From Haploplasma modicum ATCC 29102 (GTDB lineage: Bacteria; Bacillota_I; Bacilli_A; Acholeplasmatales; Acholeplasmataceae), in assembly GCF_000687835.1 (NCBI RefSeq), contig NZ_JHYB01000002.1:62001-126000 (forward strand): DNA of 64,000 nt, read 5' to 3'. A program made the translations under genes and the position numbers. Numbering within the stretch: position 1 is the first letter of the stretch; every line of letters starts with the position of its first letter. The notes under the pieces were generated by a model. It was not told the DNA's origin, did no database searches, and saw nothing but the letters and a program-made list of their open reading frames with translations. Shown in pieces: positions 16,752 through 25,900 of the stretch.

Positions 16752-19133
16752 ATGAAGAATATATTAAATAGTTTAAAAAGAATAATAGTTAATGCAACTA
16801 TAAATATAGGCAATTTTTTTAAGATGTTGTCCAAAATTGTTTGGAATTATTTCCTTTTCTATATTTATATGTTTTTTAACATTATATTTAAATTTGTATT
16901 TAAATACTTAATCAAAACACCTTCAACAATTCTTTTTAACTACATACTTAAACCAACATATAAAGGGGTAGAAGCAGGTACAGTCAAAGTTTATAGCATC
17001 TTAAAGAAAGTTGCTTTATTTATATATTCTAATTTTATATATAAAATATTTTTAGGATTAAAACATGTACTTAAATATATAAAAAAGCTTTTTAATTTAA
17101 TTGGTATAGGTATAAAAAACATTTTTAAATATATAAATAGTTTTTTTGTTAAAGTTTATCTAACCATAAAATTTATTTATTATAAAACGCCTGACTTCTT
17201 ATATAATTTAGTATATTTGTTATTTATATACACTTATCTTATTATTCATTTTATAGTAATTGAAACTGTATTTGTTATATTTATTAAAATACCATATAAA
17301 TTGTTTTATAAATTATTTAATGTAGCAGCTAATTTGTTTATAAAATTTTTTACTTGGATATTTAAAGGTTTTAAATTAATATATATTTATGTTAAAAAAT
17401 TCTTTTATAAACTATATTTAATCTTCAGAGATTTTAATGAATATTTTGTTGTAATAATATTAATTCCTTTATTACTACCAATATTTATACTATCAACTAT
17501 TATAGTTTTGATTGCTGAAGTTCCGAAATATTTTAATATTATATTTAAAGGTATAATAGGAAGAAGAGTATATAGTGATCATGAATTACTCTCTGTTAAA
17601 TATAGGTATAATCCAATTAAGACAATGTATTTAAATAATTATAGTTATTATATTGATCTTAAAATAGGGGATGTTAAACTAACAAATGTCAAACAGTTAA
17701 TAAATAATTTAAAGATTATAAATAACAGATTTATCTATAATCTTATTATATTACCTACTATAACGATATTATTAAGTCCTCTTTTAATTTTTAAAATATT
17801 TAGAAGAGATAATGAAATTAATAAACACGATTTAATTATCCTAAATACTACAACAAACGGAATCATATACACAAAACCAATAAAGATTGGAAAAAACATA
17901 TTAAGAGTTGAATTATTAACGGATTATACTAATCTAATAATTGATAATTTATATATTGTAAATAGTCAAGAGAAAAAGATAAAAATAAATATATTGATTA
18001 ATAATGAAGTAGTTCAAGAATTAACACTAAACTATGTTAATGATGAATTTACAAATGGACTTAATCTATTAAATGAAATAACAATATTATTACAAAAGGA
18101 GAAGTACTATAAATTTGAATTACCAAAATTAGAAGGTGATTATATAGTTTCTTATAATAAAGTTTATAAGAGAGATGATATTAATGATAATGTCTTTACT
18201 TTAAGAAGCGGATTTACTTTTACTGACATTAAAGTAATAATTAAAAAAGATAATACGACTGTTTTAGAACAAATAGTAAATATTAAAGGTCTTAATAATA
18301 TAAAGGACTTAAATAAAGCTATTAAAGCAAAAATACTAATTAATCCAAATGATTACTTGTCTAATTATCTTCCTAAACAATATGATTACAGCTTTATTGA
18401 ATCTATCTATATAGATAAAGAAGGAAAGATATTAACAGAAGACAATATAAATTTTGAAGCAAAGTTTTATATAGTGGGTTTTGAAAACTATATTTATAAT
18501 GTAAAAATAGAAGTGCTTGCTAATGAATTAAAGTTATTTGAATATATTAAATCTTTAGAAGAGAACTTTTTAGATTTAGAAAACGAAATTATTATGTTAA
18601 ACGATTTAGTGATTAGTGACTCTTATGAAAAAGAAGTAATATACTACATTAATAATGAAGAAATTAGGAAAGAGTATGATTATAGTATTGCCTACAATAA
18701 AATAATGTCGGATCCAAATGCAGAAATATCAATAATGTTTTTATTTAATAGTAAGTATATTTACAAGAAATTAAATATTGAAAGAGAAATTACTCAGTTA
18801 GACTTGTTAAGTGAAGTGTTAGGTTTAAGATTTAAATACAAAGATAATATTATTTTAATAAACAATTTTAATGTTAGAGAAATATTTAAAAATAAAAATT
18901 ACATCAGTTTCCCAAAACTAATTAAAGATAAACTATATATAGTAAGATGGAAGTCACTTAACAAGAAGCTAATTAAGAGTACGGGTTACATCATTAATAA
19001 CGATTTTAAAGAAGTAGAATTTAAAATTGTTGTATATAAAAAACTATTTAAAAAGAAAACTTATGAAGTAAAACTTTATAACAAAATAAAGATTGATAAT
19101 ATTAACCCATTAAACAACATTAATTTAGAATAA
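16752..19133 (+). CDS. Large membrane-associated protein, unknown, element 1 cargo
   Basis: A 793-residue protein I cannot assign. The first 230 residues are an unusual run of aromatic, isoleucine- and lysine-rich stretches (FxxFxKxxxKxxxY-like spacing), suggesting long amphipathic or re-entrant helices; clear hydrophobic segments follow near 228-255 and 330-350. The remaining 440 residues are hydrophilic and beta-rich-looking, with repeated Asn/Asp/Lys. There is no signal peptide cleavage site, enzyme motif or P-loop. GAGGGAAA precedes the ATG and a terminator follows. As the main cargo of element 1 it could be a defence or surface effector, but nothing in the sequence proves this. Confidence 0.6.
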   Translation: MKNILNSLKRIIVNATINIGNFFKMLSKIVWNYFLFYIYMFFNIIFKFVFKYLIKTPSTILFNYILKPTYKGVEAGTVKVYSILKKVALFIYSNFIYKIFLGLKHVLKYIKKLFNLIGIGIKNIFKYINSFFVKVYLTIKFIYYKTPDFLYNLVYLLFIYTYLIIHFIVIETVFVIFIKIPYKLFYKLFNVAANLFIKFFTWIFKGFKLIYIYVKKFFYKLYLIFRDFNEYFVVIILIPLLLPIFILSTIIVLIAEVPKYFNIIFKGIIGRRVYSDHELLSVKYRYNPIKTMYLNNYSYYIDLKIGDVKLTNVKQLINNLKIINNRFIYNLIILPTITILLSPLLIFKIFRRDNEINKHDLIILNTTTNGIIYTKPIKIGKNILRVELLTDYTNLIIDNLYIVNSQEKKIKINILINNEVVQELTLNYVNDEFTNGLNLLNEITILLQKEKYYKFELPKLEGDYIVSYNKVYKRDDINDNVFTLRSGFTFTDIKVIIKKDNTTVLEQIVNIKGLNNIKDLNKAIKAKILINPNDYLSNYLPKQYDYSFIESIYIDKEGKILTEDNINFEAKFYIVGFENYIYNVKIEVLANELKLFEYIKSLEENFLDLENEIIMLNDLVISDSYEKEVIYYINNEEIRKEYDYSIAYNKIMSDPNAEISIMFLFNSKYIYKKLNIEREITQLDLLSEVLGLRFKYKDNIILINNFNVREIFKNKNYISFPKLIKDKLYIVRWKSLNKKLIKSTGYIINNDFKEVEFKIVVYKKLFKKKTYEVKLYNKIKIDNINPLNNINLE

Positions 19134-19145
19134 AAGAATAATTAT

Positions 19146-19178
19146 AAGTTCGGTTATTAAAACAACTGAACTTTTCTT
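19146..19178 (+). terminator. Terminator after element 1 cargo
   Basis: AAGTTCGGTT, 8-base loop, AACTGAACTT, then TTCTTTA. One G-T pair in a 10-bp stem. Confidence 0.75.
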
Positions 19179-19189
19179 TATATAAAAAG

Positions 19190-19226
19190 ATGAACGCCAA
19201 ATAGTGTCGCGATGAACCTTTATAAT
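19190..19226 (+). promoter_or_regulatory. 23-bp box R1 with -10 hexamer
   Basis: A 23-bp box starting ATGAACGCC and ending GTGTCGCGA (19190-19212) is followed after 8 bp by TATAAT (19221). The same box occurs at 27150 and 38508 with the same 8-bp spacing. No TTGACA-like -35 exists; the box covers the -35 region. In element 1 no gene follows it: AAGGAG at 19242 is not followed by a usable start, so this looks like a leftover promoter. Confidence 0.65.
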
Positions 19227-19462
19227 ATATACGTAAACAGATAAGGAGCTGTTTAAAATATATTAGTTTAATACTCTGAAACCTAAAACTTTTAACTTGT
19301 TAAAGTTAACCTTAAATGATAAAATAAATATTAGAAAAATACAAATGTGACCTAGAGGCACTTGAAATTCGTCTCAGTCAAAATATTATAATATATTTTT
19401 CGATAAAGCGGGCCAAAATAATTATAAAAAGAAGCTAAAGTTAGTTAGGAAGAGTATAATAA
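19227..19462. other. Non-coding right end of element 1
   Basis: No open frame worth calling. It holds the bipartite motif GTGACC (19347-19352), 12 nt, then AAATTCGTCTCAG ending at 19376, 116 bp before the next uvrB start. In the right end of element 2 the same motif lies 118 bp before uvrB. The rest is AT-rich. Confidence 0.6.
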
Positions 19463-19738
19463 ATGTTTAAATTAGTAACAGATTTTACGCCAAGTGGAGA
19501 TCAACCACAAGCAATCAAAAAGTTAATAGAAAACTTTAATAATGGCATCAATGAGCAAATATTACTTGGTGCGACTGGTACAGGTAAAACTTTTACTATC
19601 GCTAACATTATTAAAGATATGGGCAAGAAGACATTGGTGCTAGCACCTAATAAAACTCTTGCTGGTCAGTTATACGGTGAGCTAAAAGCTCTTTTTCCTA
19701 TGAATCGTGTTGAATACTTCATATCTTATTATGATTAA
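19463..19738 (+). pseudogene. uvrB': uvrB 5' fragment, copy 2 (carried by element 1)
   Basis: Again the first 91 residues of UvrB (Walker A GATGTGKT present), ending YFISYYD and TAA at 19736. It has its own ribosome site AGGAAG. It was presumably the working uvrB 5' end after element 1 alone had integrated, and was cut off when element 2 inserted at the same codon. Many synonymous differences separate it from copies 1 and 3. Confidence 0.88.
19727..19737. other. Candidate attachment core between elements 1 and 2
   Basis: TATTATGATTA, identical in nine or more positions to the cores at 15960 and 41816. It marks the junction of the uvrB copy with the left-end repeat of element 2. Confidence 0.6.
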
Positions 19739-19744
19739 TGTGAC

Positions 19745-19857
19745 AAAAACGCCAACAAACGAAGATAAACAGGGACTATTCAAGCCTATAATGACTATAA
19801 AAACTATTAGTGACCAATAGTCTATGTGACCTAGAAGGGGTAAAAATTCGTCTCAGT
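19745..19857. repeat. Left-end repeat of element 2 (113 bp)
   Basis: Partner of 15978-16090 with six differences and no gaps by hand alignment. It is better conserved than the flanking uvrB copies are at silent sites, as expected for a protein-binding site. Confidence 0.75.
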
Positions 19858-19872
19858 TAGACGTAATAATAT

Positions 19873-19929
19873 AAAACACAATAATATAGAAAATATAATT
19901 ATATAAAATCTATATGTTGTGTTTTTTTT
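19873..19929 (+). terminator. Terminator at the left end of element 2
   Basis: AAAACACAA pairs with TTGTGTTTT across an AT-rich 35-base interior that contains ATATAG/CTATAT, followed by T-run. It would stop transcription coming from the truncated uvrB copy before it enters the cargo genes. Confidence 0.65.
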
Positions 19930-19954
19930 ATTTATATAGTTACATAAATCAATA

Positions 19955-19983
19955 TTGTGAAAACAACGTAAAAATGCTATAAT
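19955..19983 (+). promoter_or_regulatory. Promoter of the HEPN gene
   Basis: TTGTGA, 17-bp spacer, TATAAT with a TGC extended -10. It is one of the clearest promoters in the window and lies 60 bp before the ATG. Confidence 0.65.
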
Positions 19984-20043
19984 TTCTTAAAGAGTTATAG
20001 TTCATTTATATTGCTTAAAAATACTTATAAGGTGGTGTTATTG

Positions 20044-21384
20044 ATGGTTGGAAAATTAGAATTGTTTGGTAAAGTTAGAGATTTTTCTTATAGCGAGAAT
20101 AGTAAGGAATTAACGGTTACCATATTTAATAATAATGATTCGGATATTTTGGAAATAGTTTTCGGTGATAAACAAATAGATTTTTCTGTCTTATATGGCC
20201 ATGATAATATTAGCAATTATATTTTTGAGTTTAATAGAATGTGGGTTAATCGTGATCAAACTAATGATATAACTGGACAAGTTCCGAAATATAATAAAAC
20301 TGTTTTGACGTTTAACATCGTTAGTGTATTTAAATATGAAGAGGGTCATTTTAAATATAATAAAAACACATTAATTATTCGAGATGATATTATAAATTAC
20401 TTATTCAGTCCGATGAGAAAAATTAAAGTGGAAAAAGAAGAAGTTAAAACTAATTTTGATTCCTTAAGAACTTATAAAGATTTAAAAGAAGAAGACTATA
20501 TAAGAATATATAATTTCAAGAACAATAACAATATTTTATCTCTGAAATTTGGAATTAGCAGTAATGTTTTTAATAGGTATGATAAAACCTATTTAGATAA
20601 ATATAATTCCTACATAATGTTAACATTTAATGAAAAACCAGTAAGTTATTTAGACATAATTAGAGTAACTAATTATTTAAAAAATATTTTTCAATTTTTA
20701 TTTAGATTGGAAATTGATGGGTTTGAATATATAGAATATAATGGAGATCTTATTGAAAGAGATAAAACGATTAATAGCAAAGGAATTTTAAATTTATTTA
20801 ATAATAGTAACGTAGGAAATTTAACTAAAGTAGTTAATTTTGATAAACTTGATAATTCAATACCAAAAATTTTAGAGTATTTTTTCTTGGATAATAATTT
20901 TCCATATTACTACGATAAAACAACTAATGAATATAATGTTTTGAAACAATTTGTTATGTTTTCAAACTTTGATGTTTTAACAGAAAAAATGGTTTTAAAT
21001 AATACTAAATTATTAGAACTTAGTAAAATTGCAAAACATATAGTTGAAATAATAAATGAAGATGAGAGTTTTGACAACTATGATATAGATATTATTGAAA
21101 GAACTAAAGGCAAACTTTTAGATATAAGAAGTTCTTACAGAGAAAAAATGATTATGGTAACTAAACTGTATAACTATTTTACAAACTTAGATATAATAGA
21201 GTACACTAAAAAAATGACAAACTATAGAAATAAACTAATGCATGGAAAGATAGAAAAATCATTAATACATTATAAAGATTTAAGAACTTTTGAAAAAATA
21301 ATTTATATCATTATGATGAATTTAATCGGATTGTCTAACGAAGATGCAATTGATTCTATTAATGCATTGTTCTTAATTCACTAA
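20044..21384 (+). CDS. HEPN-domain protein, ApeA-like, probable abortive-infection defence
   Basis: A 446-residue soluble protein. The C-terminal helical region contains YRNKLMHG (Arg 395, His 400), the Rx4H motif of HEPN ribonucleases, and the N-terminal two thirds is beta-rich followed by helices (YLDIIRVTNYLKNIFQFLF). This layout resembles ApeA-type anti-phage proteins, in which an N-terminal sensor precedes a HEPN RNase. ATG 20044 is chosen because AAGGTGGTG lies upstream. It has its own promoter and terminator, so it is an independent cargo unit. The defence role is inferred from domain and position beside a restriction system; the assignment to ApeA is tentative. Confidence 0.55.
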   Translation: MVGKLELFGKVRDFSYSENSKELTVTIFNNNDSDILEIVFGDKQIDFSVLYGHDNISNYIFEFNRMWVNRDQTNDITGQVPKYNKTVLTFNIVSVFKYEEGHFKYNKNTLIIRDDIINYLFSPMRKIKVEKEEVKTNFDSLRTYKDLKEEDYIRIYNFKNNNNILSLKFGISSNVFNRYDKTYLDKYNSYIMLTFNEKPVSYLDIIRVTNYLKNIFQFLFRLEIDGFEYIEYNGDLIERDKTINSKGILNLFNNSNVGNLTKVVNFDKLDNSIPKILEYFFLDNNFPYYYDKTTNEYNVLKQFVMFSNFDVLTEKMVLNNTKLLELSKIAKHIVEIINEDESFDNYDIDIIERTKGKLLDIRSSYREKMIMVTKLYNYFTNLDIIEYTKKMTNYRNKLMHGKIEKSLIHYKDLRTFEKIIYIIMMNLIGLSNEDAIDSINALFLIH

Positions 21385-21401
21385 ATTTTAAGATAAATTT
21401 T

Positions 21402-21429
21402 AACAGCGATGATTATTGCTGTTTTTTTA
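21402..21429 (+). terminator. Terminator after the HEPN gene
   Basis: AACAGCGAT, 4-base loop, ATTGCTGTT and seven T. A single G-T pair. Confidence 0.75.
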
Positions 21430-21496
21430 GAATTCAAAAAAAATTACTTTTGTAAATTTAACTTTAGTATAATTGTTATAAAGGAGGTTTTTATAA

Positions 21497-21973
21497 ATGA
21501 ATACGAACAACAAATTAGTAATATCTGCAACAAATTATGCTAGGGTAAAACTGAATTTAGATGAAAATTTTTGGGTAGTTATAAGTGAAGGCAAACACTT
21601 TCTATCTAATAATCATTCTGGAATGTATGACAAAAATCATTTTCTTATTAGATACAATGAAGAATGGTTAAAGAATTCGACTTCAGAAAAAACAATTAAA
21701 TGTGCGTTTCATGAAGTTTTTCATGCATTTCAACATCAAGAAATTATTAAAAGAAAGCTTGGTTTGGAAAGTATTTATTTTACGAACGAAGAGTTAGATA
21801 AGATAGAATATGAATTTCAAGATGAAGTATACAATGTTGATAAATGGGAGTCGTTTTTGATAGAACAACAAGCTGAATATTTTTCTGATTATTTATATTC
21901 AATCTTCATCAAGAACAATGATACATTGTCAGTTATTAAAGAGTATTATGAACTTTTTGAAAATGTGAAATAA
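21497..21973 (+). CDS. Zinc metallopeptidase-like protein (HExxH), ImmA/IrrE-like
   Basis: A 158-residue soluble protein with the zincin motif HEVFH (His 72, Glu 73, His 76) and a later EQQAEYFSDYL that fits the third zinc ligand (Glu) of ImmA/IrrE-type peptidases. It lacks a signal peptide and an HTH domain. ImmA-type enzymes in mobile elements cleave the element's repressor; an XRE-type regulator is encoded at 37356, but not next to it. A strong ribosome site (AAAGGAGG) and a TATAAT at 21468 precede it. Other zincin roles are possible. Confidence 0.55.
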   Translation: MNTNNKLVISATNYARVKLNLDENFWVVISEGKHFLSNNHSGMYDKNHFLIRYNEEWLKNSTSEKTIKCAFHEVFHAFQHQEIIKRKLGLESIYFTNEELDKIEYEFQDEVYNVDKWESFLIEQQAEYFSDYLYSIFIKNNDTLSVIKEYYELFENVK

Positions 21974-22000
21974 ATAATACTAAAGTGTAACTTAATATTA

Positions 22001-22009
22001 TGATATAAT
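22001..22009 (+). promoter_or_regulatory. Extended -10 promoter of the restriction-modification genes
   Basis: TGATATAAT 26 bp before the probable start at 22035. Confidence 0.5.
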
Positions 22010-22034
22010 GTTATTAAGTATTTTGAATGAATAG

Positions 22035-22979
22035 GTGATCTATATTTTTGACATAACAACAATTGACCAAAACATTATAAAATTATTACTTAAAGATAAA
22101 ACAACAGAAAAAAATATTATTTGGGCTTCTAACGATTATGAGCATTTAAATAATTTTTTTGTGTTTAAAAATCAAATAAATTATAGTGATCTTTTTTTGA
22201 AGAATGAGGTTATTATACAACCACGTATTTACAAATTAAAAGCTATTTACGAAAACAGAACTAAGATTATGGGGGAAGTTTTTACTCCCTCGTGGATTTG
22301 TAATAAGCAAAACAATTTAATTGATAATATTTGGTTTGGAAAAGAAAATATTTTTAATTTTGAAGATAATGAAAAATGGGTTCTTAACCCTTCTAAAATT
22401 CCTTTTAATAATTTGAATAAGAAGTGGGAAGATTATGTAGAAGATATTCGTCTTGAAATCACTTGCGGTGAGGGACCTTATTTAGTTAGTAGATATGATG
22501 CAAGCAGTGGTGAGAATATAGATTTAAATAATAGAATTGGAATTCTAGACAGAAAAATTAGAGTTATTAATGAAAACGTAACTGATGACGTATCATGGTT
22601 TGAATGGGTAATCAGAGCTTATAAATCAACTTATGGATATGAATGGCAGGGAGATAATCTAATAGTTGCAAGAATAAATTTAATTCTAACATTTATTGAA
22701 TATTATAACGAAAGATTTGGGTCCGACCCAAGCTATGAACAACTAATGATCATTGCAGATATAATTGTTTGGAATATATTTCAAATGGATGGAATTAAAG
22801 GAGTTGTTCCTAATAGTTGTATAAGTAGAACAATCGGACCTAATTTATTTGGAGAGATTGAAGAGTTTGAGTGTTACGGATGTAAAACACCTGACATCAA
22901 TTCACATAATGGAATTTATAGTTTGATAAAAGATTGGACTAAAAATATTACTGTTAAGTTTGTAGACATTATCAAGTAG
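22035..22979 (+). CDS. Restriction-modification subunit with methyltransferase motifs X and I
   Basis: About 314 residues. It holds GEVFTPSWICNKQ (about residue 78; the GExFTP motif X of N6-adenine methylases) and ITCGEGPYLVSRYDA (about 140), which fits the SAM-binding motif I, but no NPPY catalytic motif. The missing NPPY is found near the C-terminus of the next gene, so the two may form a split methylase. The start is unclear: GTG 22035 lies inside an AGGTGAT that would itself serve as ribosome site, and no in-frame ATG follows nearby. It is followed by the large gene after 13 bp. Confidence 0.65.
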   Translation: MIYIFDITTIDQNIIKLLLKDKTTEKNIIWASNDYEHLNNFFVFKNQINYSDLFLKNEVIIQPRIYKLKAIYENRTKIMGEVFTPSWICNKQNNLIDNIWFGKENIFNFEDNEKWVLNPSKIPFNNLNKKWEDYVEDIRLEITCGEGPYLVSRYDASSGENIDLNNRIGILDRKIRVINENVTDDVSWFEWVIRAYKSTYGYEWQGDNLIVARINLILTFIEYYNERFGSDPSYEQLMIIADIIVWNIFQMDGIKGVVPNSCISRTIGPNLFGEIEEFECYGCKTPDINSHNGIYSLIKDWTKNITVKFVDIIK

Positions 22980-22992
22980 AGGTGACTGAAAT

Positions 22993-25900
22993 ATGATTCT
23001 TAAAAGTTTTGAATATAATTTAATTTATATTTTTAGAATAAACATTCCCACTCACAAAGGAATTCTTAAAATTGGAGAAACAACTTTTACTTACGAAGGT
23101 AATGTTTTAAATGTGAAAGATAATACTGAACTTTTAAATAATTTTGCAAACAAAAGAATTAAGCAGTACACACAAACTGCAAATATAAAATATGAATTAC
23201 TATATACAACTGTTGCAATCGACAATAAAGGAAATATTTTCAATGATAAAAGTGTTCAGAGAATATTAGACAGATCCGGATTTACTAAAGTAAGTTATAC
23301 TGGAGCAGATGAATGGTATAAATGTGATTTATCTACAGCCATAAATGCTCTAGAAGCTAGAAAATTAAATAGAAAATCATTATTATCTTCTGAAATCACT
23401 CAAGGAATGTCACCAATAATTTTTCGTGAAGAACAAGAAGATGCTATTATAAAAACAGTCAGAAAATTTACGACAAAAAGTAAAGAACTAAAAAAAGGTA
23501 ATGATGTCTATTTATGGAATGCCAAAATGAGATTTGGTAAAACATTAACTTCTTTAGAAGTTATAAAAAGATTAGGTTTTACTAAAACTATAATTGCAAC
23601 TCACAGGCCAGTTGTATCATCAGGATGGTATGAGGAGTTTAATAAAATATTTTATGATGAAAAAAATTATATTTTTGGATCTGAAACATACGGCGAAAGC
23701 TTTGATAATTTAGTTAACTTATCAAAAAAAGGGAAAAACATTGTTTATTTTGCTTCTATGCAATTTTTGAGGAATGCTGAAATGTTTGGCGGGAACAATA
23801 GTAAAACTAACAATATTTTTGATATAGATTGGGATTTTCTAATCGTCGATGAAGCACATGAAGGAATATTAACAAATTTAGGGGATAATGTAATTAATGA
23901 ATTAAGATCGAGTAAAGAAGATACAAAGACATTATTTTTATCAGGAACTCCATTTAATTTATTGAGTGAATCAAGTAAGTATGAATTTGAAAAAGATGAT
24001 GTTTTTACTTGGGACTATATTGCCGAACAACATGCTAAAATAAACTGGGAAGCAAATAACTTTGGTGATCACAATCCTTATGCTGGATTACCAAGATTAA
24101 ATATATTTACTTACGATTTAACTAATGTTTTTACGGGAAATAATTATTTGGATTTATTAGACAGTGCTTTTAACTTCAGAGAGTTTTTTAGAGTTTGGAC
24201 TGGTGTTTATGAAAAAGATAATCCAAGGCCTACTCAAGTTGTTACACCAGGTGAATTTGTATATAAAGAAGATGTTAAAAGATTTTTAGACTTATTAGTT
24301 GACCCAAGTACTAATTATCCATTTTCAACTAGAGAATACAGAGATAATTTTAGACATACATTATGGATGCTTCCAGGAGTAAAAGAAGCAAGAGCTTTAT
24401 CAAAATTATTAAAAGAACACAAAGTTTTTGGTCAAGACGAGTTCATAATTGTTAATGTTGCTGGTGATGGTGATGAGGAAGAAAAGTATGAAGACGCTAA
24501 GTTAAAAGTTGATAAAGCAATTGGTCCTAATCCGGACTTAACTAGAACAATTACGTTATCTTGTGGAAAACTAACTACTGGAGTTACAATAAAACCATGG
24601 ACTGCAGCATTGATGTTATCAGGTTCATCTAATACTTCTGCTAGTTCATATTTGCAAACAATTTTTAGAGTTCAAAGCCCGGCTAATATCAATGGAAGGA
24701 TTAAAACCAATTCGTATGTATTTGATTTTGCACCAGATAGAACTCTCAAAATGATTGCTCAAGCAAGCCAATTATCAATTAAAGCTGGAAATCGTGATGA
24801 GTTTGAAAAAAGAGATGTAATGAGGGAATTTTTAAACTTCTGTCCAGTTATTGGTATTCAAGGATCAAGTGTTAAAGAATACGATGTAAATAATTTATTA
24901 GTTCAACTTAAACAAGCAACAATTGATAGTGTTGTAAGAAATGGTTTTGATGATGTGGGATTATATAATGATGGTATGCTATTGTCACTAACTAATGATG
25001 ATATTTCGTTGTTTAATGGATTAAATAGTATTATTAAAGCATCTGACAGATCAAAGTCTATAAGAGAAATCGTTTTGAATAAACAAGGTTTAGATAATGA
25101 AAAACATGATGAAAAAGAATTGAGGAAGCTTAATAAAAAGCCTAAAAAAGAATTAACTCCAGAAGAAAAAGAAGCGTTGGCTTTATATAGAAAACAACAA
25201 AAAGACAGACTGAATGCCATTAAGTTATTAAGAGCAATTTCTATTAGAATTCCACTTTTAATTTACGGTGCTGATGTTCCTATTGATGAAGAGATTGATA
25301 TTGAAAAATTTTCTTCACTTGTAGATGATAATTCATGGGTTGAATTTATGCCTAGAGGAGTTACAAAGGATGTTTTTAATGATTTTAAGAGATTTTTCGA
25401 TAATGAAGTTTTTGTAGAAGCAGGTAAGAGAATAAGAAAAATTACTCAGCTATCTGATTCTTTACCTGTTTTGGAGAGAGTAGACTCTATTTCAGAACTT
25501 TTTTCAACATTTAAAAATCCAGATAGGGAAACTGTTCTTACGCCTTGGTCTGTTGTGAACAAACACTTAGGAGAAACAATTGGTGGGCATTTATTTTTTG
25601 AAAATGATTACTATACTAAGATATTTATCGATACAAATACAGGTCCTAAACTAAAAATTAAAAACAAAGAACTGTTTAAAGTGATGTATGATAGAGATTC
25701 TAGAGTATTAGATGTTAACTCTAAAACAGGATTGTATCCTTTATTTGTGGCAACGTCAATTTACTTAGAATATAAACATAAGGGAATTATGAAAGACACT
25801 TCAAATTTATGGGAGAAAATCTTGAGTGAAAATATCTTTATAATTACAAAAACAGAAATGGCAGCTTTGATAACAAAAAGAACACTAATTGGATATAAAA

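Larger units (their letters stand above)
15969..19735 (+). mobile_element. Element 1: small integrase-less element in uvrB
   Basis: Bounded on the left by the broken uvrB copy 1 and on the right by a second uvrB 5' copy that it carries. Contents: left-end repeat (15978-16090), two membrane-protein genes, a terminator, one copy of the 23-bp box (19190), and the bipartite repeat (19347-19376). It has no recombinase, Rep or structural gene. Its ends match those of element 2, so it could be moved in trans by element 2's integrases (a satellite or cis-mobilisable element), or be a deletion derivative. That behaviour is inference. Confidence 0.7.

Noticed and set aside
19190-19212. 23-bp box as LexA/SOS operator
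   Set aside because: It starts with GAAC-like bases but lacks the CGAAC-N4-GTTCG symmetry; the TCGCGA at the end is the only palindrome.
24903-25220. 105-residue frame on the - strand
   Set aside because: It lies fully inside the restriction gene and has Ser/Phe/Leu composition of a reverse-frame shadow; no ribosome site.
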